Assembly: GCA_030613055.1 (NCBI GenBank)
Contig: JAUWMR010000007.1
Location: 47,523 to 111,522, forward strand
Reading direction: 5' to 3'
DNA: 64,000 nucleotides
Source: Desulfobacteraceae bacterium
GTDB lineage: Bacteria; Desulfobacterota; DSM-4660; Desulfatiglandales; Desulfatiglandaceae
In this document: positions 35,687 to 43,269 of the stretch, piece after piece
How the letters are laid out: each line of letters starts with the position of its first letter
How positions within the stretch are numbered: position 1 is the stretch's first letter
Made by a program: the position numbers and the translations under genes
The notes under the pieces: generated by a model
What the model saw: only the letters and a program-made list of their open reading frames with translations
The model's database searches: none
What the model was told of the DNA's origin: nothing

Positions 35687-36396
35687 AGATTGAACTCATT
35701 GAAGAAGAAGGGGAATTCGAGTGGATTGTCACCTATGCAGACCTGGTAACGCTGCTGCTTGTCTTTTTTATACTCCTGTTCTCCATTTCAACCACGAACA
35801 TGGAAAAATTCAAACAGGCCATTGCCTCCATTCAGATCAGTTTTGGAGAATCAGAACCGCCCATTGGGATTCTCGACCTGGTTAAGGCGCCATCATCACT
35901 CGAAAAAGACATTGTACTGGAAGATTTGTCCGGGCTCAGGTCGCGAAGCCATAATCTGTTAAAGGACTTCAACACCTTTATAAAAAAAATGGCCCTGGAG
36001 GAACATATTGATGTTCACGCGTTTGAAGGAAAGATCATTATTCGAATGAAAGGCACGGTTCTCTATAAATCCGGATTTGCCGCCATCACTGATAAGGGCC
36101 GGCCTGTTTTAAATGAACTCGTCAAGATATTTGATGAATTCAAAGAATACAATATCAATATCAAAGGCCATACCGATAATGTCCCGATATCAACGAGGGC
36201 TTTTCCCTCCAACTGGGAGCTTTCCGCGATTCGGGCGACAACCGTGCTGAAATATCTGATCGAAGGAGGTATCGAACCTCTGCGCCTCACGGCCACCGGT
36301 TACGGACAACTTCTGCCTTTGGTTCCCAATAACACTGAAGAGAATCGTTCGAAAAACAGGAGGGTTGAATTTGTTCTGGAAAAGAAAACGAAGTAG
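35665..36396 (+). CDS. motB: MotB-type stator protein with OmpA domain
   Basis: 243 aa. One N-terminal membrane helix (WIVTYADLVTLLLVFFILLFS, with the proton-accepting Asp in YADLVTLLL) is followed by a periplasmic OmpA-like peptidoglycan-binding domain (about 120-240) with NINIKGHTDNVPI, NWELSAIRATTVLKYL and NRSKNRRVEFVL. Overlaps motA by 22 bp and precedes the PilZ gene by 7 bp, so the three form one operon. Confidence 0.92.
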   Translation: MGQSENLKIELIEEEGEFEWIVTYADLVTLLLVFFILLFSISTTNMEKFKQAIASIQISFGESEPPIGILDLVKAPSSLEKDIVLEDLSGLRSRSHNLLKDFNTFIKKMALEEHIDVHAFEGKIIIRMKGTVLYKSGFAAITDKGRPVLNELVKIFDEFKEYNINIKGHTDNVPISTRAFPSNWELSAIRATTVLKYLIEGGIEPLRLTATGYGQLLPLVPNNTEENRSKNRRVEFVLEKKTK

Positions 36397-36403
36397 ACTT
36401 GAA

Positions 36404-36763
36404 ATGTTTACCTATGAAACAGACAGCCGGCGATCCGCTTTCAGGATCGCGCCGTCGGACTCCCAACCGGTTGTCGTCAAGACAGAGGACAGGGAAATCC
36501 CTATTCGGGATATCAGTGCCGGAGGCCTGTCTTTTGTAAGTGGTGATTTTAAGGCCGGGGGTTCATGGCCGGTTACTTTTAGCCTTCCGGAGAATGACGG
36601 AAATATTTCAGTTCACATTAAAATTGTCTCAATTGATCCGAGGAATGTATGTCACTGCGCATTTAAAGGGATAGATGATGAGTCTGCCGAGGCAATTCAT
36701 CGGTATGTCCTGACAAGACAAAAGGACATTCTGAGAGAAAAAAAAGAGAAGGAGGGAAGATAA
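36404..36763 (+). CDS. PilZ-domain protein
   Basis: About 119 aa. SRRSAFRI gives the RxxxR and DISAGGLSF the D/NxSxxG motif of PilZ c-di-GMP receptors. Its place right after motAB suggests c-di-GMP modulation of the stator, as with YcgR, though it lacks the YcgR N-terminal domain. The ATG at 36404 lacks a strong RBS; a TTG at 36371, spaced from a GGAGGG inside motB, is an alternative start. Confidence 0.82.
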   Translation: MFTYETDSRRSAFRIAPSDSQPVVVKTEDREIPIRDISAGGLSFVSGDFKAGGSWPVTFSLPENDGNISVHIKIVSIDPRNVCHCAFKGIDDESAEAIHRYVLTRQKDILREKKEKEGR

Positions 36764-36764
36764 G

Positions 36765-36794
36765 TAAGAAAATTATTTAATTAGCCCCGTCCCC
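36765..36794 (+). repeat. Partial family C end
   Basis: TAAGAAAATTATTTAATTAG then CCCCGTCCCC is identical to the right end of the full family C elements. Only the terminal 30 bp are present, just after the PilZ gene. Confidence 0.55.
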
Positions 36795-36811
36795 AATTTC
36801 CCTACATTTTA

Positions 36812-37483
36812 TTACCTGCCCAAAGCACCTCTGATGGCATTCATCGCAGCATCGATACTTAGAGTGCCTATATTTATTACAAGATCGTAATTGACAGGGG
36901 ATGAAATATCTTCATGGAAATACTTTCTCACAAAGGCCCTTCGTTCCGATTCAGTTTGTATCACCCTGCGCCTGGCCTCTTCAAACGGAATCCCGTAATC
37001 ACGGGCTACATTTTTAACCCTTATATCCAAAGCAGCCAAAACTCTTATCCTGAATGTCCCTTCCAAGGGCAGAATGAAATTAGCCCCCCTGCCAACAATA
37101 ACGGCGTTGCCGTGTTTACCTATGGTAGTTATAACCTTCATGAGATGCTGTAGATATTGGTCAGGCCATAGATGCTTTTCGTTAACAAGGGTTGATACCC
37201 AGTCAGCTACAAACGAAATCCCTTTTTCATCCAAACTTTCCATCAGCCTGGTACTTATCCGGGCACTTTCGGCCATCTTCTGAATAACTTCGCCGTGAAA
37301 GAGGTCAAACCCCAGCAACTCGGCGATCCTTTTGGCTATTATTCTTCCACCGCTTCCGGGCTCCCTTGAAACCGTCATAATAGGAATGCGTTCTTTCTCC
37401 TTCATTTCAGCTGCGTGAAGAATTTCCCATCTTTGCACCTGCTCATCGACTATCTGCTCAATGGAACGCTTCCTGGTCTTCAT
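36812..37483 (-). CDS. Cytidylate-kinase-like nucleotide-binding protein
   Basis: 223 aa. Residues 33-55 contain a P-loop (VSREPGSGGRIIAKRIAELLG). A basic LID-like stretch (ESERRAFVRKYF) and VIVGRGANFIL are typical of the cytidylate-kinase-like family (PF13189). Such proteins are common in deltaproteobacteria with unknown substrate; true CMP kinase activity is not implied. The N-terminal 30 residues form an added helix. A stand-alone gene between family C and family D repeats. Confidence 0.8.
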   Translation of the reverse strand: MKTRKRSIEQIVDEQVQRWEILHAAEMKEKERIPIMTVSREPGSGGRIIAKRIAELLGFDLFHGEVIQKMAESARISTRLMESLDEKGISFVADWVSTLVNEKHLWPDQYLQHLMKVITTIGKHGNAVIVGRGANFILPLEGTFRIRVLAALDIRVKNVARDYGIPFEEARRRVIQTESERRAFVRKYFHEDISSPVNYDLVINIGTLSIDAAMNAIRGALGR

Positions 37484-37511
37484 GATTTCCCTACATTTTG
37501 GTCGCTTTCAA

Positions 37512-37680
37512 TTTTGATGGTCTCGTAAAAAGTCATTTCATCTGTCATTGCGAGGAGCGAAGCGACAAAGCAATCTTCTGATTTCAAGCTGTTACAGCCA
37601 ATGAGATTGCTTCGCGGAGTTTATCCCGCTATGCGGGGCTCGCAATGACGTACTTTTCAACTTTTTACGAGGTTATCAAT
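37512..37680. repeat. Inverted-repeat element, family D, with long interior hairpin
   Basis: Ends GGTCTCGTAAAAAGTC and CTTTTTACGAGGTTATCA. The interior is the pair CATTGCGAGGAGCGAAGCGA and, near the other end, GATTGCTTCGCGGAG ... CTCGCAATGACG. This GCGAGGAGCGAAGCGAC type of repeat is widespread in proteobacterial genomes. Upstream of the kinase-like gene. Confidence 0.75.
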
Positions 37681-37716
37681 TTTGTCTATTATCACCAAAA
37701 ATACGACCAAGAGATC

Positions 37717-38346
37717 TTATTGGATTGCCTGGGATATGGGGCCAACTTTCCCCATACTCTTCGGAACGCCCTCATAAGGTGTCCATCCCCTGGTTTTCAA
37801 GCTCTTTGGGTCCCGCTTCGCCTTTAATATCTCGATACTGTCCTTCAGTCCTTTGTAAAGACGGGACATCTCCAGGGCCATTCCTGCTATCTGGGCCACG
37901 GCCTGAACAAAGTTTACATCCTCCAGCGTGGCTTTCCAGGGCTCAGCCGAGTAGACTCTTAAAGCCCCAATAGGCTTTTCCCGAACAACTATTGGCGCAG
38001 AAAGGATTGAGGAAATGCCCTCTTTCTTCGCCGCCTCCGGGTACTGGATTCTGGGATCATCCGTAACATCCGAGATTGCGACAGGACCATCTTTTAAAGA
38101 GCTGGCAATGGAACGCATGGCGCTGAGAGGGCCCTTATTCAGATACTCGTCACTCAGCCCCATGGATGCGGCAACTTCCAGTTCATGGGTTTTGCGATTG
38201 AACAGAAACAGGGCACATCCCTTGACATCCAGCGCGCCTTTCACGGCCTCGACAATAAGCAAGGTTACTTCTTCAGGGTCCCTGGACAAGACAATGCCGT
38301 GCGTCACCTTTAAAAGGGTTTCGTAATTCATAATTTCCTTTTTCAT
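37717..38346 (-). CDS. GAF-domain protein
   Basis: 209 aa. A GAF domain fills residues about 10-165 (LLKVTHGIVLSRDPEEVTLL, GCALFLFNRKTHELEVAAS, APIVVREKPIGALRVYS). The remaining 40 residues include a coiled stretch (MSRLYKGLKDSIEILKAK). Likely a small-ligand or redox sensor that acts by protein interaction, as no output domain is present. A GAAAGGAGG site precedes the ATG. It is the last member of the minus-strand signalling cluster that reaches to 42876. Confidence 0.85.
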   Translation of the reverse strand: MKKEIMNYETLLKVTHGIVLSRDPEEVTLLIVEAVKGALDVKGCALFLFNRKTHELEVAASMGLSDEYLNKGPLSAMRSIASSLKDGPVAISDVTDDPRIQYPEAAKKEGISSILSAPIVVREKPIGALRVYSAEPWKATLEDVNFVQAVAQIAGMALEMSRLYKGLKDSIEILKAKRDPKSLKTRGWTPYEGVPKSMGKVGPISQAIQ

Positions 38347-38416
38347 GATGTCCTCCTTTCTATAAGGTCTTCTTAAGAAATTTTAAAACACAAACCCCAC
38401 TTTGACATCACCCTTC

Positions 38417-38704
38417 TTAATGCAGGAGATGCCTCTTTACCTCGTAATCGTATTCATTTTCAAGAATGAAAGTTATGAGTTCAAAGGAGGTTTCATCCAT
38501 GATCCGCTCCCTCCATCCTAAGAGCTCCAACTCCTGATTAATTGAAGCTACCGTGAAATCCCCGCCATCGCGGACAATGTCGAACACATCTTTGATGACC
38601 CTGGGAACTTCAACGGACATCAGGCCTCGAGCAGTAAGCCTCCCGAAAAGGGTGTCACAAATATTGCTGTTCCTATCTCTTCTAAACTCCATGCCCAATC
38701 CCAA
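38417..38704 (-). CDS. Conserved small hypothetical protein
   Basis: About 91-95 aa. CDTLFGRLTARGLMSVEVPR, VIKDVFDIVRDGGDFTV and INQELELLGWRERIMDETSF describe a small helical protein found near signalling genes in sulfate reducers; function unknown. The start is a TTG at 38704 or an ATG at 38692, with no good RBS. A family D repeat lies immediately upstream, so the original promoter and 5' end may have been displaced by its insertion. Confidence 0.6.
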   Translation of the reverse strand: MGLGMEFRRDRNSNICDTLFGRLTARGLMSVEVPRVIKDVFDIVRDGGDFTVASINQELELLGWRERIMDETSFELITFILENEYDYEVKRHLLH

Positions 38705-38819
38705 AATTGATGGCCTCGTAAATAGTCAGAAAGTACCCGTTTTCGTCATTCCCGCCCCGCATCAAGTGCGGGGCGGGAGTGACGGCCTTGGAGACTTTTT
38801 ACAAGGTAATCAAAATTGA
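38703..38819. repeat. Inverted-repeat element, family D
   Basis: Ends CAAAATTGATGGCCTCGTAA and GACTTTTTACAAGGTAATCA with a central CCCGCCCCGCATC ... GCGGGGCGGG hairpin. It shares CAGAAAGTACCCGTTTTCGT with the copy at 25027. Confidence 0.75.
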
Positions 38820-38832
38820 CAGGTTACGGAAC

Positions 38833-39123
38833 TCACAAGCATGAACTTTTTTCGGGCGCGATCTGGCTCGCTTTTTCGCCGGTAAACACTATACGAACGG
38901 GATTAACCTTTATGTCGCGCAGGTTTTGCTGAAACGTATCCCGGCCAAAAGGAAAAATATTTTTTAAAGAATTGGTATGGATAATAACCCTGAAGACACC
39001 GTTAGCTCTTTTTTTCAGCACATTGAGCAGTTCTAATGCCGAGGAGCCATCAAAATCACCCATTAGCTTCAAGTGCAAGGTATCACTGTTTCGATGAACG
39101 GAAATTCTGAAATTGGATGCCAT
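38833..39123 (-). CDS. STAS-like small protein
   Basis: 96 aa. FRISVHRNSDTLHLKLMGDF, SALELLNVLKKRANGVFRVI and IHTNSLKNIFPFGRDTF follow the anti-sigma-factor-antagonist (STAS) pattern of alternating strands and helices, but the usual DSxG serine is not seen. GAAAGGAGG precedes the ATG. Its position among receiver and kinase genes suggests a partner-switch or adaptor role, which is inference. Confidence 0.6.
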   Translation of the reverse strand: MASNFRISVHRNSDTLHLKLMGDFDGSSALELLNVLKKRANGVFRVIIHTNSLKNIFPFGRDTFQQNLRDIKVNPVRIVFTGEKASQIAPEKSSCL

Positions 39124-39185
39124 TACGCAACCTCCTTTCTGACATCACTGGACGACATACCCTGATCCCTATATGCGAAAATGCC

Positions 39186-39611
39186 TTAAAGTGTGTTTTG
39201 CAATGGCGCAATTTCTTGCTGTAGATCATTGAGCATTGTTACTGACACGAATTGCTCGCTGCCTTCAAAGGCCATCTTTACCTTCTCCTTCAATTCCCTC
39301 AAGTCTGAACTCTTGACCACATAGTAGTCGGCGGCAATCGACTTCAAATCGTATTTGTAATCCGGATAGGCCGTACACATAACAACCGGCAGATCATAGT
39401 AGGTGTTCCGAATATCCTGGAGAAGATCAAGGCCGTCATTTTCGCCCAATTTTATATCCAACACGACTAGATCAGGCCTCTTTTTCTCAATCAGTCCCAT
39501 AAGTCCTGACCCATCACCAGTTGTGATAACCTCGTACCCTTCGTCAGTAAGTTCATCGGCAAAAAGTAACTGGATAGACTTTTCATCGTCAACGATAAGG
39601 ATTCTATTCAT
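39186..39611 (-). CDS. Single-domain response regulator
   Basis: About 141 aa. A receiver domain with ILIVDDEKS, phospho-Asp in VVLDIKLG, Thr in VMCTAYP and Lys in YVVKSSD. No output domain beyond a short C-terminal tail with a helix. GGAGGGTGAC precedes the ATG at 39611; the longer frame to 39701 is not supported. Likely relays phosphate or binds a target protein in this cluster. Confidence 0.85.
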   Translation of the reverse strand: MNRILIVDDEKSIQLLFADELTDEGYEVITTGDGSGLMGLIEKKRPDLVVLDIKLGENDGLDLLQDIRNTYYDLPVVMCTAYPDYKYDLKSIAADYYVVKSSDLRELKEKVKMAFEGSEQFVSVTMLNDLQQEIAPLQNTL

Positions 39612-39655
39612 GTCACCCTCCGGTTTAAAGTGTTTACACTTTAATCCTCCCCTTC

Positions 39656-39901
39656 TTAGAATGTCCGGTCGCGCCCAAAACAATAAAGACGCCAGGAGCA
39701 ATCAAGCCGGTCGCAATCATCCTTTCCTTTCATAAAACAGTCAGGATTGCCCTCGGCGCGCTGAATGCTTCTGATCAAGGCCGTCATGTCCAAAAAATTC
39801 CTTTTTGCAGCCACTGGCCTGGGAGGGATTGGCGCCTCAGCTATTGGTCCGGATCCGGTACGTTTTCCGGAATCATTTACCTTGTCCTCATCTGTCCTCA
39901 C
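39656..39901 (-). CDS. Small Cys-motif protein
   Basis: 81 aa. The C-terminus shows ALIRSIQRAEGNPDCFMKGK and DCDRLDCSWRLYC, a four-Cys arrangement resembling a small metal-binding knot seen in short deltaproteobacterial proteins. The first half is a proline-rich linker. The GTG start at 39901 has GAAGG about 7 bases upstream. No function is known. It lies next to a promoter with the motif also found before the 40178 gene. Confidence 0.6.
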   Translation of the reverse strand: MRTDEDKVNDSGKRTGSGPIAEAPIPPRPVAAKRNFLDMTALIRSIQRAEGNPDCFMKGKDDCDRLDCSWRLYCFGRDRTF

Positions 39902-40020
39902 TGGGATATCCTTCTTTGATAATACGCCGTTGTTGTCGTGACTAAAAAAAATGGCCTTACTTTTCCATAGCTGCCATAGGAGGCTGTCCGATTTCTCAAT
40001 TACTATTAATAATATTATTC

Positions 40021-40070
40021 ACATTGTCCATAGAGGAAAGGGTTCATTTTAGTAGGGGAAACCCCTATTT
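40021..40070 (-). promoter_or_regulatory. Shared upstream motif with AGGGG/CCCCT dyad, copy 1
   Basis: ATTGTCCATAGAGGAAAG, then TTCATTTTAGTAGGGGAAAC, aligns with 40611-40660. Here it includes the perfect dyad TAGGGGAAACCCCTA. About 120 bp upstream of the Cys-motif gene. Confidence 0.55.
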
Positions 40071-40177
40071 TTCTTCGGCTATCTCCCAATTTGCCTCAAA
40101 GGTATTGTCGTGGAGGGTATATGCAAACCCAAAAAACAGCACCTGATCAAATAAAATGTTTTTCGCTCAATTAGGGT

Positions 40178-40471
40178 CTAAATTTCATGAAAAACAGGCT
40201 TGCCCAGTTCCTTGAGAGAAAAATTATGAAAAACATTAAAACCATTGAAATCCAGGCACCTCAAGTCGTCTGTCTCTTTGACGTCATTCATAACAACATC
40301 GAAATGCTTCCCGTACTTTTCCTTCACTTTATCTATTGCTATTTCGTAAGCAATGAATTTCGAGATCCCCTTGCCTGCAATTTTATTAATAAACTCGGGC
40401 TGTTCTAAGGAATCATATGAGGTTAAAAACAGTACAGGACCACCACCGGTAAAAACGATAGCTGCTTTCAT
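40178..40471 (-). CDS. Conserved hypothetical protein
   Basis: 97 aa from the Met of MKAAIVFTGGGPVLFLTSYD (AAGGAGG upstream). IAIDKVKEKYGKHFDVVMND and a C-terminal FSLKELGKPVFHEI show a mixed alpha/beta fold with no recognised domain. Compact, with no Cys except one. Flanked by regulator genes on the same strand and preceded by a motif shared with the Cys-motif gene, so it probably belongs to the same regulon. Confidence 0.6.
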   Translation of the reverse strand: MKAAIVFTGGGPVLFLTSYDSLEQPEFINKIAGKGISKFIAYEIAIDKVKEKYGKHFDVVMNDVKETDDLRCLDFNGFNVFHNFSLKELGKPVFHEI

Positions 40472-40610
40472 TTGTTTTCCTCCTTGTGCGAAATGTTTGA
40501 AAGTTACATCGCAGTAAAAGCTCACCCGACTAAAATCACGTTCAGATCAGACTAACTCCTGCCGTCTTTCAACTGCCTAACATTTTATATATAATTAAGT
40601 TTTTATTTGA

Positions 40611-40660
40611 TTTGTCTATAGAGGGAAGTATTCATTTTCATGGGGAAAGGGCCCAAAATA
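40611..40660 (-). promoter_or_regulatory. Shared upstream motif, copy 2
   Basis: ATTTGTCTATAGAGGGAAG and TTCATTTTCATGGGGAAAG match copy 1 at most positions over about 40 bp; the dyad is half-complete (GGGGAAAGGGCCC). About 140 bp upstream of the gene starting at 40471. Confidence 0.5.
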
Positions 40661-40685
40661 AGGGAGGGATTTATCCTTTATCAAG

Positions 40686-41363
40686 CTACTCTTTCCAGAG
40701 ATCCACATCGATAAGACCGAGCTTTGCGGCATAGCGAATCAATTCGATGGTGCTGTGAAGGTCAAGCTTTTTCATGATGTTGGTTCGGTGGTTTTCAACG
40801 GTCTTGGGGCTTATAAAAAGTTTCTCACCAATCTCTTTTCTTGAAAGTCCTTCGGCTAAAAGGCGCATGACCTCCTGCTCTCGAGTAGTCAGATTGCCAT
40901 ATGCGGCGTCCGTAATTTTTTTATCCTTTGCCGGAGATTCCATGAGCCTTTTTACGACCTGCTGAGACACTGAACTGTCTAAGAAATACTCGCCTCTTGA
41001 GACATACTCAAGCCCCTTGATAAGCCTTTCAGAGGCCGATTCCTTGACCACATAACCGGTGGCCCCGGCCTGAAATGCCTCGGCAATATAATCGATTTTG
41101 GAGTGCATGCTGACGATCAGGATGCGCGTGTCCGGCATAAGAGTCCGAATTTCCCGGGTCAGTTGAATGCCGCTCTGATCCGGCAGGGAGATGTCCACCA
41201 AAACCAGATCCGGTTCCAGTTTCTTTGCCATCCGGAGGCCTTCTCGCCCATTTCCCGCCTCCCCGACCACATCAAAATGGGCATCACGTCCGATAATAGC
41301 CTTTAGACCCTCCCTGAAAAGGGGGTGGTCGTCAATGATCAATATTCTTTTGTTTTGAGCCAC
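40686..41363 (-). CDS. NarL/LuxR-type response regulator
   Basis: 225 aa. An N-terminal receiver domain (ILIIDDHPLF, phospho-Asp in VLVDISLP, Thr/Ser in LIVSMHS, Lys in YVVKESA) is joined to a C-terminal LuxR helix-turn-helix (LTTREQEVMRLLAEGLSRKE). Overlaps the PAS kinase gene by 32 bp, so the pair is translationally coupled and almost certainly cognate. It may bind the AGGGG/CCCCT dyads nearby, which is inference. Confidence 0.94.
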   Translation of the reverse strand: MAQNKRILIIDDHPLFREGLKAIIGRDAHFDVVGEAGNGREGLRMAKKLEPDLVLVDISLPDQSGIQLTREIRTLMPDTRILIVSMHSKIDYIAEAFQAGATGYVVKESASERLIKGLEYVSRGEYFLDSSVSQQVVKRLMESPAKDKKITDAAYGNLTTREQEVMRLLAEGLSRKEIGEKLFISPKTVENHRTNIMKKLDLHSTIELIRYAAKLGLIDVDLWKE

Positions 41364-42876
41364 TCTTTCTCTCCTTATAAGGGATCTCTATCAATATTTT
41401 TGTGCCCTCCATCAGGCGTGATTGGACCCTCAGATTACCGTTAAGCAGGCTGACCCTTTCCTCCATGCTCCCTAATCCCATCCGTTTTTCTTTAGACGCC
41501 CTGAGCAAACGCCCTTCTACATCAAAACCTTTGCCATCATCTTCAATGCGCAGTAAGATATCGGGGTAAGACGCAACCAGCCTGACGATCACATGATTTG
41601 CTTCAGCATGCTTCTTAATGTTATTAAGGCCTTCTTGAACCAGGCGGTACAGGTTGATCTCAATATCAGGGTTAACTCTTAAACCATCCATCCCTGCGGC
41701 CTTGAAGTCAACGCTTAAACCAGTATTTTCTGAAAAATCCTCGCAATACTGAAAAACAGACTGAATGAGCCCGAGTTGATCCAGACCAGGGGGACGTAAA
41801 TCATATGCCAGTCCACGTACGGCCGTGATCGTACCCTGGAGGATTTCCGACAATTTAGAAACCTTTTGGATTATCTCAGGGGATGCTTCCGGTTGGTCAT
41901 CAAAAAGGGTTTTAATCCCGATTTTCAGGGTGGAAAGGTCCTGGGCCAGATGGTCGTGCAGATACCGGGAAAGCCTTTGGCGCTCATTTTCCTGGGCCTT
42001 CAACATTTGCTGGCTGAGGGTATGAATACGTTCTTCAGCCAGCTTCCGGACGGTAATATCCCTGCCAATCTGGATAAAGCCCTCAATGTCACCCTCTTCA
42101 TTCTTGAGGGGCACGCAATAAGTATCCCAGTAAGTCCCCCCTTTTATTCCCTTTACCTCAGGGTGATACATCTCTGCCTTTTCAATCCTAACTGTTTCTT
42201 GGGCCTTTACTGTCGCACATCCTTCACAAGGGGTATTCCTGCCTACAAAAAGTCCATAACAGGTCTTGCCTACCAATTCTTCCGGGGACATGCCGTGAAC
42301 TAAGGCCGTTGTCTTATTACCCCAGACAATTCTCATGTCCTTATCAACATAACGAATCCTGTCAATGGAGGCATCAAGGATCGCTCGTTTCTGGGCTTCA
42401 CTCTCCCGGAGCGCATCTTCTGGTTGCCTCCGCTCGGTGACATCTCTTAAAAAAACCAGTGAAACTGGCTCTCCACGATAAATAGACTTAGTTGAGGAAA
42501 CCTCAAGATAGATGGCCTCACCATTCTTTCGAAGACCTTCGCACTCATACCTTGATGGCGCTGGGTTACCCTGCTGCCTCAGACGGTTGAATTCAGTTAC
42601 ACGTTCCCTGTCACGCGGATGGATCACCATGGAAATCTGCTTTCCCACTATTTCTTCAGGCCGATCATAGCCGAACATCTCTACAAATTTCTTATTAACA
42701 TACAGGTGATTATCTCCCTTAACAATGGCAATCCCGTCATTGGAGTACTCAATGGCCGTTCGATAGTGCTCATTGCTCTCACGTAGCGCTTCCTCAGCCT
42801 CCTTTCTTCTGACGGCTTTTTTCTCCAACTCCCGGATCCTTTGTTCCAATTGTTCATAGGTTGGTTTATTAACCAT
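41332..42876 (-). CDS. Soluble PAS-PAS histidine kinase (HisKA_3)
   Basis: 514 aa. A short coiled N-terminus, PAS 1 (about 28-150, AIEYSNDGIAIVKGD), PAS 2 (about 160-280, with DASIDRIRYVDKDMRIVWGN and CEGCATVKA), a HisKA_3 dimerisation helix (ERQRLSRYLHDHLAQDLST, phospho-acceptor His), and an HATPase_c domain ending (NNIKKHAEANHV, EDDGKGFD). No membrane segment, so it senses a cytosolic signal; two Cys in PAS 2 (CEGC) could be redox- or metal-related. Cognate regulator is the overlapping NarL protein. Confidence 0.93.
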   Translation of the reverse strand: MVNKPTYEQLEQRIRELEKKAVRRKEAEEALRESNEHYRTAIEYSNDGIAIVKGDNHLYVNKKFVEMFGYDRPEEIVGKQISMVIHPRDRERVTEFNRLRQQGNPAPSRYECEGLRKNGEAIYLEVSSTKSIYRGEPVSLVFLRDVTERRQPEDALRESEAQKRAILDASIDRIRYVDKDMRIVWGNKTTALVHGMSPEELVGKTCYGLFVGRNTPCEGCATVKAQETVRIEKAEMYHPEVKGIKGGTYWDTYCVPLKNEEGDIEGFIQIGRDITVRKLAEERIHTLSQQMLKAQENERQRLSRYLHDHLAQDLSTLKIGIKTLFDDQPEASPEIIQKVSKLSEILQGTITAVRGLAYDLRPPGLDQLGLIQSVFQYCEDFSENTGLSVDFKAAGMDGLRVNPDIEINLYRLVQEGLNNIKKHAEANHVIVRLVASYPDILLRIEDDGKGFDVEGRLLRASKEKRMGLGSMEERVSLLNGNLRVQSRLMEGTKILIEIPYKERKSGSKQKNIDH

Positions 42877-43269
42877 TGGAGCATCCTCCTCATGTTTTTA
42901 CAAACAAAAAGCCTCAAGAATATGAAGAGCGGGACCGGGCTAAATATGTAAATAATTGTTTTTCAGAAACCGATGCTCTTTCAGAATTTCCTTAACGTTA
43001 TTAAATTAGACTCTGTTTACTATTTTCAACCCTTTACCATAAGAAAATTGTTTAATTGGCCCCGTCCCTCTTTTCATCGTAATTCGCAAATCAAGATGTG
43101 ACCCCGATATCCTGGAACGTGTTTGTAGATTTATGATATGATATACGTGAAGAAACCTCAACCCTTGAATCTGATTTCGCTGCGAACCATTGGCAGTTAA
43201 GGCTCAACCGTCGTTGAGTAGCCCTTGCCTTTTGGGGACTTATCTGGTAGAAAACAAATCCAAACCATA
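42877..43269. other. Intergenic region with a full family C element
   Basis: Holds the family C element (42931-43068) and then 200 bp of sequence with no supported ORF. GATATGATATAC at about 43134 looks like a sigma-70 minus-10 box, oriented towards the SulP remnant. Confidence 0.4.
42931..43068. repeat. Inverted-repeat element, family C, full copy
   Basis: Starts GGGACCGGGCTAAATATGTA, ends ATTGTTTAATTGGCCCCGTC. The interior shares CAGAAACCGATGCTCTTTCA and TTAAATTAGACTCTGTTTAC with copies at 56078 and 57449. Confidence 0.8.
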
